From: Salvator merianae
Lineage: Eukaryota; Chordata; Lepidosauria; Squamata; Teiidae
Direction of reading: 5' to 3'
NCBI GenBank assembly: GCA_003586115.2
Contig: QVOM02000112.1
Location: 47,546,743-47,610,742 of the forward strand
Length of the DNA stretch: 64,000 bases
In this document: positions 1 through 9,429 of the stretch, one piece after another
How the letters are laid out: every line of letters starts with the position of its first letter
Numbering within the stretch: the stretch's first letter is position 1
Notes under the pieces: generated by a model
What the model saw: only the letters and a program-made list of their open reading frames with translations
Database searches by the model: none
What the model was told of the DNA's origin: nothing
Made by a program: the position numbers and the translations under genes

Positions 1-182
1 TCTCCCATGGCCCTAGTACACTGGTTGACCTCCTGATCCAGTATGTGCTCTCTCTTGTGCAGATGGAATGTACAAGGCGTGGCTAGTGGGGATAGGGCCT
101 CTTTAGTCTGCCCCATTGTGTGGACAAAAGAAGCCTGGCAGTGGAATACCACCTGTACTAGAGATAAGTGCAGAAAGGTCCT
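1..182 (+). mobile_element. Family D non-autonomous DNA element, right-terminal part (D0)
   Basis: The stretch from about base 26 (CCTCCTGATCCAG...) resembles the tails of the D copies near 37.1 and 38.4 kb, including the TGTGCAGATGGA / GTGCGTATGGAGC segment. It ends in AAGTGCAGAAAGGTCC, the reverse complement of the D-type left terminus GGGCCTTTCTGCACTT. The left part lies outside the window. Assignment rests only on within-window similarity; the superfamily is unknown. Confidence 0.45.
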
Positions 183-894
183 TTTCCTATGATTTGTGTT
201 CCAAGGTCTGTTTCTGAAACCATGTGAAGTTCAGTTAGTGAGCTACTATCAATATTTATGATTACAGTGTATAGTTTTGAGGCTTGCCTTTTGCTTTTTT
301 TACCGGTGTGTCTAAAGTTCTTTCAAAAAGACTGGCTTCAACAACATCTTATAAGTGTGTCAGTCAAACTATAGTGCTGAAAGCTTTAGTAAATCTGTGT
401 GGGGGGGAAAATTTGGAAGATTTGGGTAAAAATCTTCCAGTCTATGAATGTTTAATGTAGTAAAGTGTTCAATATGTCTCTTTTGCAGGACTCTCCTTAT
501 AGTGTTAGGGGCAGTCAGAGGCATAAGGGAAGATGGGAAAGGCATCAATTGCTTTTTTTCACTTTTGTCAAGAGGTAAGTGCTTTCTGCAAGGAAGTCTT
601 CTTAATAGGTTTCCATTTATGTGTGAGAGTGGAGGACTCTCATCAACCATGGTCCTAGTCTGCAGGTCACTGCTACCCCCGGCTATGATGTTGGATGGCT
701 GGATCCTCACTGATAGTCACCCTACACCATGGTTCTTAAGGATGCATATCCAGGTTCATCAGCATCCTTACTGTACAGGGATCCTTCCTCTGGATAAATG
801 TTACTTATTCATATATTTGTGACATGTACAGTCCGTCTTTCTTCCAGAGTGCTCAAGACAACATGTATCATTCTTTTCTCCTTCACTATTCTCT
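183..894. other. Unassigned intergenic sequence
   Basis: No repeat family, splice-bounded exon or structured RNA was recognised here. Two overlapping ORFs on opposite strands (113 and 124 codons) share the same 340 bases, which is typical of chance ORFs. Confidence 0.5.
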
Positions 895-904
895 TTTCTC
901 CTTC

Positions 905-1060
905 TCATAAAAACCTTGTGAGGTAGATTAGACTGAGAGGCAGGGAATGGCTCAAGGTCCTCCAGTGAGCCTTCAAGGCCAAGAAGGGGGACTGGAACCC
1001 TGGGATTCTTTAGGTTCTAGTCCAGCAGTCTAGCCACTCCACTAGATGCTTGTTGCCCAG
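905..1060 (-). mobile_element. MIR-like SINE (CORE-SINE type) fragment
   Basis: Read on the plus strand it shows the reverse-complement MIR order: CCTTGTGAGGTAGATTAGAC, then GGCTCAAGGTCCTCCAGTGA, then GACTGGAACCCTGGGATTC (the box B side of the tRNA-like head), then a TCTAGCCACTCCACTAGATG tail matching the tRNA-like 5' end. MIR-type SINEs are ancient amniote retroposons mobilised by L2-type LINEs. The copy is strongly diverged. Confidence 0.6.
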
Positions 1061-1221
1061 GAACTGCATGGTCCTGGCCTTTCATTTTGGCCACTGAAAA
1101 TAAGTTTGTATAATATATTTTTAAAAATATATTTTTGTCCTGCTCTTCAACAGGGAAAGGCTGTCAGATGTCTGTAAATGTTCATGATGGGGGAATCTCT
1201 GTCCTCAGGCTTCTAATCTGT

Positions 1222-1780
1222 GGCTGCAGCCGCACTTTTACATTTTAATCAGTCTCTGGGATGGACAAGGCAATGAGACCATTTTTGGCCTCTTCCAGCC
1301 TGGTCAAACCTACCATGCCACCACTGCTGTCACTCAAGCTCTCATCGTAAATGGTGAGTTGGGGAGGGCTGGTGGGGGGGCTCAGAGGAGTAGTGGCAGA
1401 GACATCAGGAAGGTGGTGGGAGATGGTGGGGGCTTTGGGGGGTGGCAGGAGGTGGCAGGAAGTGGTGGGGGCATGGGGGTGGGGGCATTGGGAGGGAGAG
1501 GGCATCAGGGTGGCGGGGCAGTGGAGGCATCAGGGGGTTGGCTGGAGGCAGCGGCGTGTTTAGGGGTGGCAGGAAGCAGTTGTGGCGGTGGGGGGCAGAG
1601 GCGGCCTGGCTGGGTCCATTTCTTCATGAAACAGACTCAGTGCTGGGATTATCCAAATTTAAGATAATCCCATTCCAGGCAATATAGTCCCTGAAAAAAA
1701 CAGGAACGCAGTTTAGTGTCTGGTTTCTGAGAACTTAAGCCAGCATTTGTCTTAAAAAATTATGAGGTGTGACTGTGGCC
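1222..1780 (+). mobile_element. Family E DNA element, copy 1 (G-rich core)
   Basis: The left end GGCTGCAGCCGCACTTTTAC and right end GTGTGACTGTGGCC are imperfect inverted repeats. Flanks CTGTG (left) and CTATG (right) could be a decayed 5-bp target duplication. It shares the block TTGGCC..CAGCCTGGTCA.ACCTAC with copies at 25.5-26.1 kb (inverted) and 55.1-55.6 kb (direct). The core at about 1360-1620 is extremely G-rich, with many GGGG runs. ORFs inside are low-complexity Gly/Arg/Trp translations, not genes. Confidence 0.6.
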
Positions 1781-2305
1781 TATGAGGGTTTCTTTACTGG
1801 CTAGTGTACTAGCCTAGCAAGTATAGTAGGAACCTCCTTTCCACATGCTGGCGTGGTCTGAACCAGTTAGTGCAAAATCACCCTAAATGTTTCAATGCTA
1901 AAAGAAAATAGATTGGCTGGAGGGTGGGCCACTGAGGGTGGTGAAAACTCGGTCACTGTTTCTTGCCAGATTCTTGTAAAGATGGAATGAAAAGACCTAA
2001 AGGAGGAGGACATTGCTGGTAATTTCATATTGCTGATGGAAAGTTCCTGCAGTTCCTTCCATCTCTGGAAACCTGATCAACTGGTAGCTGATGGAGAGCA
2101 GCTGAGGAAGAGACTGAAGAGCTGATCTATCATACAATATACTAAAATACGTATATAGAGAAAATATGGTGCCCACCCAATATTAGGACTGCACCTCCCA
2201 TTATGCCTTACTGTTGTATAAACATGTAGTGGGAACTATGGAAGGTATAATCTAAAAGGCATGGAGGTACCATACTGACTAGCCCTAACATTGCTTGATA
2301 CCACT
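1781..2305. other. Unassigned sequence with a small foldback trace
   Basis: No clear family. Near 2187-2243, ACTGCACCTCCCATTATGCC is followed by GTAGTGGGAACTATGG, a degenerate version of the ACTACAACTCCCA..TGGGAGTTGTAGT foldback common in amniote genomes. Confidence 0.35.
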
Positions 2306-2760
2306 GAACATAAGAACATTAGAAGAGCCTTGGTGGATCAGGCCACCGCCCATCTAGTCCAGCATTCTGTTTCACACAGTGGCCCACCAATTGCTTTTGG
2401 GCATTCTCAAGCAGAAATAAAAGGCAAAACCTTCACCTGCTCTTGACTCCCTGCAAATGGTTTTACAGACATCCTGCCTGTCTTTCCAACCTGGAGGCAG
2501 TACCTTGGCATTCATTCTAGTAGCCAATGATACACCTGAGCTCCATGAATCTGTCCAATCCCTTCTTAAAGCCGTCCAGGCTGATGGTTGTCACCACCTC
2601 ATCTGGTAATAAAGTCCACAGACCGATGACCCTCTGGGTGAAAAAATACTTCCCCTTGTCAGTCCTAACTCTCCTACCCATCAGCTTCAGAGTGTGCCCC
2701 CTGAGTGGAGCTTGACTTCTGTGAATGACATGAACACAGTCTCTCAAAGTTATCCACATT
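2306..2760 (-). mobile_element. CR1-type LINE 3' end, broken
   Basis: On the minus strand about 80 residues resemble the C-terminus of CR1/jockey-type ORF2: GHTLKLMGRRVRTDKGKYF, then FFTQRVIGLWTLLPDEVV, then DGFKKGLDRFMEL. The 3' UTR follows (plus-strand GGATCAGGCCACCGCCCATC). The element ends at an ATGTTCTTATGTTC-like tail, the short tandem tail typical of CR1. Upstream ORF2 is absent, as in most 5'-truncated CR1 copies. The same family recurs near 31.8, 35.2 and 57.9 kb. Confidence 0.85.
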
Positions 2761-3468
2761 TAGAACCAGTTTGCCATTGTCTTTCTTCTCGAGAGATGCC
2801 AGGGCTTCCACCTTCTGTTTTCCAGGCTTGTGCTCCTAATACATATGCTTACATTTTGAATAGACTTTGGAATAAGTTCCCTTTTTGGATTGCAACCCCC
2901 ACAGTGCTTGCCACAGTGGACACTAAGTATCATGGGAGTTACATTCCAGAAAGAACTTCTTCAAATGCCACTTTCGAGTAGAAGTGCCTAGGACTCTGTT
3001 AATAGAGGGTCCAGTTCTAGCAGAGGTGAAGAAGAGAGGAGTTTACAGCCTAAGCTATTGCCTTTCACTTGTTTGTTTCACTGAAGCGAATGGGCATGTG
3101 GCTGGCAGGATCATGTCTATACTGACCATTTCCATCCACAAATCCATCCCCACCTGTCATGGAAAAGTTGTCAGATAGCTTTCCTGTAATTCAGAGATAG
3201 GAATTGTGGCTGTCTAGGTGTTAAGAGCAACTTTCACCTGGGAATTTACTACCTGCTTTGGGCTGACTTCATGAAGACCTGGTCCCACTGCACCAGGGGC
3301 CACCACTGGCCTCACACCATCCTGGAGCAATCATTACGTTTCAGGAGAATCCTGGCACACCAGGGGCCACTCCTGACCTCACATCAGCCACAGGCTATCA
3401 TTAAGTTTCAGTGGAATTTTGTCTTAGTGGTGAGTAAAATAGGATTATTCCATTGGCCACTCAGCAAG
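2761..3468. other. Unassigned sequence with a 67-bp tandem duplication
   Basis: Mostly unrecognised. At about 3291-3420 a unit beginning CACCAGGGGCCAC and ending near TTTCAG(G/T)(A/G)GAAT occurs twice, offset by 67 bp, with substitutions. Confidence 0.45.
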
Positions 3469-3983
3469 GGCCTGTTCACACTTTGTACTAGTGAATATCT
3501 GAGACATTCACTAGTAAGGTCCTTCTGTACGTCATGGAGGCATTTGCGATCAGAAGCAGCATATTGCTGCCCCTGATCACAACTAGCTGTGGAGCACAAA
3601 TTAGAGCTCCACTGCTTTACCAGGAGCTGACAGTCAGCTCCCGGTAAAGTGCATTCGCTCCGATTTATGGGTGCAAATGCACCACTATGCCGTGCTGCTC
3701 CACACTACTCAGTGCCTGCGGGACCATATGATTGTGCAGCCACGAACACATGATTGTGTCTCTGCGCCTCTGTGCGCCTGCACTCTGTGCAGCGTTGCAC
3801 TGCTGGTTGCCATGGCAGCAGTCAGATGCTTCCTGGCTGCTGTCATAGTAAGGATCCAACAAGGCTACCAGCGTTCACACCTTGAATGCTGGTAACCTGC
3901 TGATGGTAAGTAATACGGCCATGCAGTGCAGACAATAAACAGGATAACTATCCTGTTTTACGGTGGTAAATGTGAAAATGGCC
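3469..3983 (+). mobile_element. Family B MITE, copy 1
   Basis: The left TIR is GGCCTGTTCACACTTTG; the right end GTGAAAATGGCC is its imperfect inverted repeat. Subterminal hairpins are CTAGTGAAT..ATTCACTAG on the left (about 3485-3511) and AACAGGATAACTATCCTGTT on the right (about 3938-3957). A third hairpin lies at about 3619-3648 (ACCAGGAGCTGAC / CAGCTCCCGGT). The internal CTGGTTGCCATGGCAGCAG recurs in copies at 6.3 and 26.3 kb. No transposase ORF is present, so it must depend on another element. Confidence 0.75.
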
Positions 3984-5898
3984 CAAATGTCAGAACCTGT
4001 GTTTCCTCTCATACCAAGGAGGGTTTACTATCGCAAAAACACATCATCAGAAGGGGAAAACTAACCTGCCTCACAAGGATGAGAGCTGGTGTCCAACAGT
4101 GTCTGGTTTCCTGACGTGTGACTTTCAGATGCTTATTGACATAAGAGGAGAGGAAGAAGGAGACTCTTCCAAATTGATTGCAATTAATGTAATTAATGCT
4201 TTACAGTTTTTCCTGGCCTTGTGTCTTTGCCTTAGAGACCTCCATTCACTTAAACATTTATGTGCTTGCTTAATTACTTTTAGTGTGCCAGCAGCAATGA
4301 ATAGATGCATCTTTGCTTCTCTCGCCTTCACGCTCTTTTATGTTGGGACTGGTAGTTCCCCAGCATATCAGACTAAGTTCGAGCCTTTATGGTAATCCTT
4401 ATTTGCACTAAACCCTTTGATATCAGAAGGATGGGCCCAATTAACATCAGGGTTAGATTTGACCTGATTATCTGGTCAGTTGTCCAATATCGCTGTGCTG
4501 TATCTAAAATCCTACTGCTGATTATCAGGAGGCTTTTGTGATTTTATCCTAGGATTGCCAGTGACTCACTCTATGGCCTTGGGCACAAAATACCATTGTT
4601 AAACTGTTTGACAAAGGAGGATAGTGGTACTTTTCTAAAGAGACTCTTTTACAGAGAATGAAGTTTGTTTCCATCTGTTAACATTTGAGAAGTTCCATGG
4701 TGTTGCAAGCGCTATTGTTCTGGTTGAATCTCTTGAGCCTCAGCAATACAAAATGAAGGGTAGGGGAGAAATAGCTTAACAAGCCTTAGCCTTTTAAAGA
4801 AAGGGACCTTTTGTCAAGCTGCAAGCAATAAATTGCAGAGCGCAATCCTGCCACCGTCCAACCCTTCCGAGCCCATTTTATGCCATTCCAAACCGACGGG
4901 ATGGGCAAGTTTTGAACTTCAGTTAGAGTGTGATCGTCATCTAGGGTAGAATTTTTCTACAAAGACATTTTCTAATGTTTAAACTGCTCAGTTCTAAACA
5001 GCGTTTCATTTGAGAATAGTCCCCCAAGTCTTTTGGCACCTTGACATGAAACAAACCCCTACTGACTGACTGCTTTCCACTTTTCTCTGGATACTTACCA
5101 GCTGTCATGGTTACTGCTACCTTGTGCCTCCAATTCCAGGAGACTAGAGACATCTTCTGGGAAATTTAGGAACTGCAAGTTGTACAGCTTTGATATGTGG
5201 TTCAGTTCTGTAAAACTAAAACGTCTGTTGCAGCGTTTTGTACTTAGAACAGTTTGGGCAAAAGATATGAAAAGCATGTTTGCATTCCTTCTATGGCAAG
5301 ATCCCCACTGCCAAGTGAGGCTGCTCCAAAAGAGCACCAGGACTGTGGTGACTGCATGTCACCATGCCCATCGGTTGCCCAGCTGACTCCTGAGATAACA
5401 ATCTGCTTCCTGGAGAACTCTGCAAAAGGGAGAGCAGACCTGGTTTCCTCCTCTTCCCTCTGTGTGGAGGACCAGTAGCTGCTGGAGTGCCCCACCTGAG
5501 TGCCCCAGAACCATGGCACAAAGTACTGAATATGGTCTTCTTCTGGAGCCACTTCTGGCACCTCGCACAATGGTCCTGGTTGGAAACTTCAATGCCAAGG
5601 AACTTTTGTTCTCCAGGGTTTAAGTCTGCACAGACCAGGACAAGCAGGCTCTGCTTCCCACTTCTGAGCCAAAGCAAATGCTCTAACCCAGCAGCGGACT
5701 GCTGCTATTCTCTTCTGCACCCAAGCAGATCTTGTCTACATCTATAATGAATGTAAATCTTCATAGACTAGAAAGTACATTAAATTTAAATGCAGCATTC
5801 TTCTGCCCTCATTCTTCATTATCAATATTGTGCAATAGAATTGTATGGTTGCTAAGAAACTGAGCTATAAAATAGAAAAGACCCATTCAAAATCTTGG
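3984..5898. other. Unassigned intergenic sequence
   Basis: No repeat family repeated elsewhere in the window was recognised. ORFs at 5.24-5.75 kb overlap in several frames on both strands (up to 128 codons), so I treat them as chance. One frame reads LVGNFNAK, loosely like the GDFN motif of LINE endonucleases, but nothing else nearby supports that. Confidence 0.45.
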
Positions 5899-6556
5899 AC
5901 TTGTTTGCGCTTACCTTCTAGTGAGCAATGGTCTGCTCACTGAATAAGCCAGTCTGCATACCGCCACCACCATGTCCCAGACAGCTCACAGCTGTTCCCA
6001 TATGTCACTAGCTGCAGACAACCAAAATGTTGACCACAACTTGACTGGGAGCAGCATGTGGGAGTGCCAGTGCACCACGTCCCGATTACCATGGCAACAT
6101 CTGGGGTGTGCTGGATGTTGTTGTGGCTGTTGCCATGGTGATCCAGCCTGCCCTGGTCAGACCATCTGCACTTCAAGTGTTGGTGGTCCAGTTCAGACCT
6201 TTACTAGCCCTTTGAGCCTGTTTGCAGCTAGTGAGCATCAGGGATTGCTCCCGGTAAAGTGCATTCGCACCTGGTTCTGCGCCTGTGCAACTGCACCTGT
6301 GCAATCAGGTGGTATGGCTGCACCTGCACAATCCGCAGCATTGCTGGTTGCCATGGCAGCAGCCAGGCACTTCCTCACCGCTGTCATGGCAAGGAACGCT
6401 AGCAGGACACCAGCATTCGCACCGTGAATGCTGGCATCCTGCTGGTGTTCTGTTTTAAGACCTCGCAGTGTGAATTGTGTCTGTGCTGTGAGGCCTATTC
6501 CACCTTAGAACAGGATAATAACTATCCTGTTCTAAGGTGGAAAGTATGAAAAGGCC
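5899..6556 (+). mobile_element. Family B MITE, copy 2
   Basis: Flanked by a perfect 5-bp direct repeat CTTGG (5894-5898 and 6557-6561). The left terminus is ACTTGTTTGCGCTTACC and the right end is GTATGAAAAGGCC. The left hairpin is AGTGAGCA..TGCTCACT; the right hairpin is TTAGAACAGGATA / TATCCTGTTCTAA (about 6507-6537). The 151-codon ORF inside (5972-6427) translates repeat sequence and is not a gene. Length 658 bp. Confidence 0.82.
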
Positions 6557-6598
6557 CTTGGAGTTCCGATGGCTGCCTCCACAACTGATCCTTACCAG

Positions 6599-6652
6599 AC
6601 TGGTACAGTATTTATATACCAGACCAGACCATTAAGTGTGAATGGACCCCTT
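6599..6652 (+). mobile_element. Family I DNA-element terminus (fragment)
   Basis: The string TGGTACAGTATTTATATACC followed by AGACCAGACCATTAAGTGTG resembles 60810-60857 (TGGTATTACTATACCATACC AGTCCATTAGGTGCG). Both look like a terminal hairpin plus a TIR (reverse complement GGTCCATTCACACTTAATGG). It lies between B copy 2 and F copy 1. Confidence 0.4.
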
Positions 6653-6659
6653 GTCTCTG

Positions 6660-6875
6660 GACCCATCAACACCTGAATTTTAATCCACCTTTAGTCCACC
6701 TTCAGAATGAGGGAAAACATCAGCAAAATTACAAGCTGCTTGTTTAATGTGTTATCTAACTCAGAAAATCCACCTTTGAGTTAGATCACGCAGAAAGAAA
6801 ATGACTAATCAGTTTATGTGTTCTCTCACTTTGAAGTTAGACTGAAGTTGGACTGAAACTCAGGTGTAGATGGGC
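6660..6875 (+). mobile_element. Family F foldback MITE, copy 1
   Basis: The left arm GACCCATCAACACCTGAATT continues into TTAATCCACCTTTAGTCCACC; the right arm, read in reverse complement, is GCCCATCTACACCTGAGTTTCAGTCC. The internal CAGAAAATCCACCTTTGAGTTAGA recurs in F fragments at 29.4 and 32.7 kb. No target duplication could be recognised. No ORF of its own. Confidence 0.65.
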
Positions 6876-8487
6876 ACTTTAAAAACAACAAGGCGGTGGT
6901 TTTCTGTAACCCCAAAGTCTCTATGGCTCTCCCTGCTTCCTTCTTCTTCTTGTGAGAAAGTTTAATTAGCACTTTGACCTCTCCAGAAGTGACCCTTTCT
7001 GACTTACTGCTCTAATGCAAAGGTTCTTGAGAGGTTCTCCTTGACAAGTTGGGAGCCAAAATATTTTTCACCAGTCCACTAAGGTATGGTCTTCCTGGCA
7101 TGGGGGAGTAACGCTACAAGCACAGTACTATTCTCCCTGTAAATTAAGAGGAGGGCTACTCTAGCAGCACTCTTACAGTGCATGCTATCTGCACTCTTTA
7201 TGCTGTCCCCCATCAAGATTGAAGCCAGGGGCCATAGAACACAGGAAATGACTCCACAATTCTGGTGTCTGATGAGGCCATCAAAGTGCAGGTTAGGCTC
7301 TTCTGTGATGGCACCTTTTTCTCCCACTCCACCATTCTAGTGCTGTAGGGGCGTTCATAGGGATATGGTAATGCTGTGAGTTCAGGTTGCCACAGAGTGC
7401 CGCACTCATCCCTCACACTGGATCTGCCATGAGAGGGCAGGGTTATCTGGACACTGCCTCCTTATGGTGCTTTCATGACGCCATACAGATGCCATGCGGA
7501 TCCCGCCAAAATTTCCCTCTCGTGCCAAGATGAAACATTTGTGAATAAAGAAAAAGTAACACAGATATAAGTTTTCTGTGAAATAATGGGCAATGTATTT
7601 TACAGCAAATTAAGGTAATAGCTGTTTAACTTTACATATTTTTATCTCAGTAATAATTTTCCATTAAAAATTATCAGTACTATACTCATAGGAATCCTTT
7701 AATTTTAGATTATTAAAAAATAGAATGGAAAGTCTGATAAATTCTGGTATACAAAAAATTAGTAAGTTAAATAACTTCCCTTTTTCACAAAAAGTACAAA
7801 ACTGAAAAGATCTCTGCAGTATCTCTGGGTACCTTTAACAATGACCTATGAAAACAGAGCACATACCTGAATAAACCCAGCATGAAGTTGAATTTAAACT
7901 CTTTAAAAATTCATACAAACTTATATATACTAGACAGGATGGGAGTTTTCTTCACTATTTTCAATTTTTTGGACTTTTGAAGTAAAGTCCAAGTCTGAAC
8001 TACTGTATTGGAAAGTTGGTTCATATCCATGGTTTCATATTCTATGGAGGAAAAGAAATGTGAATTGATACAACCATACTGACGGGGCTGTTTTGTGGAA
8101 ATTATTTGTGCAACTTAGTGGAAATCTTTTCAGTTACCTTCGCACATGAATTGGTACTAGGAAGCGTTGACTCCCTTTATGCTTAACAGCTATTTTAAAA
8201 TTATTCTAGACCACTATTCACTCAAAACTGACTCCCAAAGCAGTTCATAATCAATAAAAGTGTGAACATTGTAATTCCAGTGTTGTCAGTGGCAGCACCA
8301 GCAGTACCTAATATATATTACAATTGCTGCCATATCGAAAGTCCATTTGGACTGGAGAGAGGAATCATTGCATCAGAAAAAAACAAAAACAAGCTCCTTG
8401 CACTTACTTATATGCTGGCTTTTAATCTGGTAAGCAACATCTGTAGGGGAAAGTTTTATTTCCCAGGAAATGCTTCAAGAAAGTCAG
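6876..8487. other. Unassigned sequence, AT-rich from 7540 to 8060
   Basis: No mobile family was recognised. The 7540-8060 part is AT-rich with many TAATTT/AATTA motifs and no internal repetition, so it could be old unique sequence. Confidence 0.4.
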
Positions 8488-8939
8488 GGCCTGTTATCAG
8501 GGCCTGATACAATAATACCATATCAGGCCGGTTAGGATCAGGCATGGAAGCAGCCATCTGCACTCCAAAGAGTGGACAAGGCCCAAACTGGACCACCAGC
8601 ACTTGAAGTAAGGATGGCCCAACCAAGGCAGGCGGGATTGCCATAGCAATGACTACAGCAAAATCTGGTGCATGCCCAGACGTTGCCATGGTGATTGGGA
8701 TGCAGCGTGCCCACTCACAGCATCATTCCTAGAAGAGCTTGAGAATGCTGCTGACTGAGAGCTCAGTAGCTGCTTCCGGTGAGACTGTGGACAGCAGTTT
8801 TGTTATCTATAGCTAGTAGCATCCAGGAGCAGCTGTGAGAATTCCAGAATGTGGCAGCAGCAGCAGCAGCAGCGGCATGTAGCCAGAACTTGTCCAGTAA
8901 GCATCGGATCACTCACTACCAGGTAAGTGCAAATAGACC
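8488..8939. mobile_element. Family B-related MITE, copy 3
   Basis: The left end is GGCCTGTTATCAGGGCCTG and the right end AAGTGCAAATAGACC gives the expected inverted terminus. The segment ATCAGGCCGGTTAGGATCA and CCAGCACTTGAAGT match the copy at 38.73-39.16 kb. It contains a short CAG run (8854-8873). No clear 5-bp duplication was found, so the exact ends are approximate. Confidence 0.6.
8854..8873. repeat. (CAG)n short microsatellite
   Basis: About six and a half CAG units inside family B copy 3. It encodes nothing recognisable. Confidence 0.9.
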
Positions 8940-9429
8940 CTGAAGGTCTGCTCTGCTGTTGAATCACCAATTGACATCTTGATCTCTGACAGAACAGCAG
9001 AGGATGCTTCCAGACGAAGGTCAAAACCTGTGATTCTCCCAGGTCTGTATTGGGAATGCCACACATAATTTGGTGAGAACCTTTCACAATGGCCATATCT
9101 CCACTTACTTCCACAGGTGCCTGTGAGAAAAGTCATATCTCCATTTTCAGAAGCATGACATGCAGACCACTTGAGTTGCCTTAGGGCAAGGGTACAGAAT
9201 TGTGTTCCCCAGAGAAGTGCCTCATCTGCTGCTTCATCAGGTGCCCATATAGCCAGATGTGGGTATGAGAAAACACCTGGCAATGCTCTGAGATCATTAT
9301 TTTCAAGACAAACAAGCAAACAAAAGAACAGTCTCAGCTTTTTAATTTCTAAACTATGCTGTTTGGAATGTTTACACATCCAAAATATAACTTGGGTTTA
9401 GAAGAGAGAAGAGAACTCTAATCAAATCT
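8940..9429. other. Unassigned sequence
   Basis: A 156-codon minus-strand ORF (8909-9379) spans the end of B copy 3 and this stretch. It overlaps other ORFs and resembles no family I know, so I take it as chance. Confidence 0.4.

Noticed and set aside
1351..1687. Gly/Trp/Arg-rich ORFs
   Set aside because: Translations of the G-rich core of a family E element; several frames are open because of base composition.
5569..5625. LVGNFNAK as a LINE endonuclease motif
   Set aside because: Only a few residues agree, no flanking endonuclease motifs and a stop follows soon after.
5972..6427. 151-codon ORF, one of the longest in the window
   Set aside because: Lies wholly inside family B copy 2; the sequence recurs, broken, in other B copies.
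8909..9379. 156-codon minus-strand ORF
   Set aside because: Crosses the boundary of a MITE, has no known motif and overlaps other ORFs.
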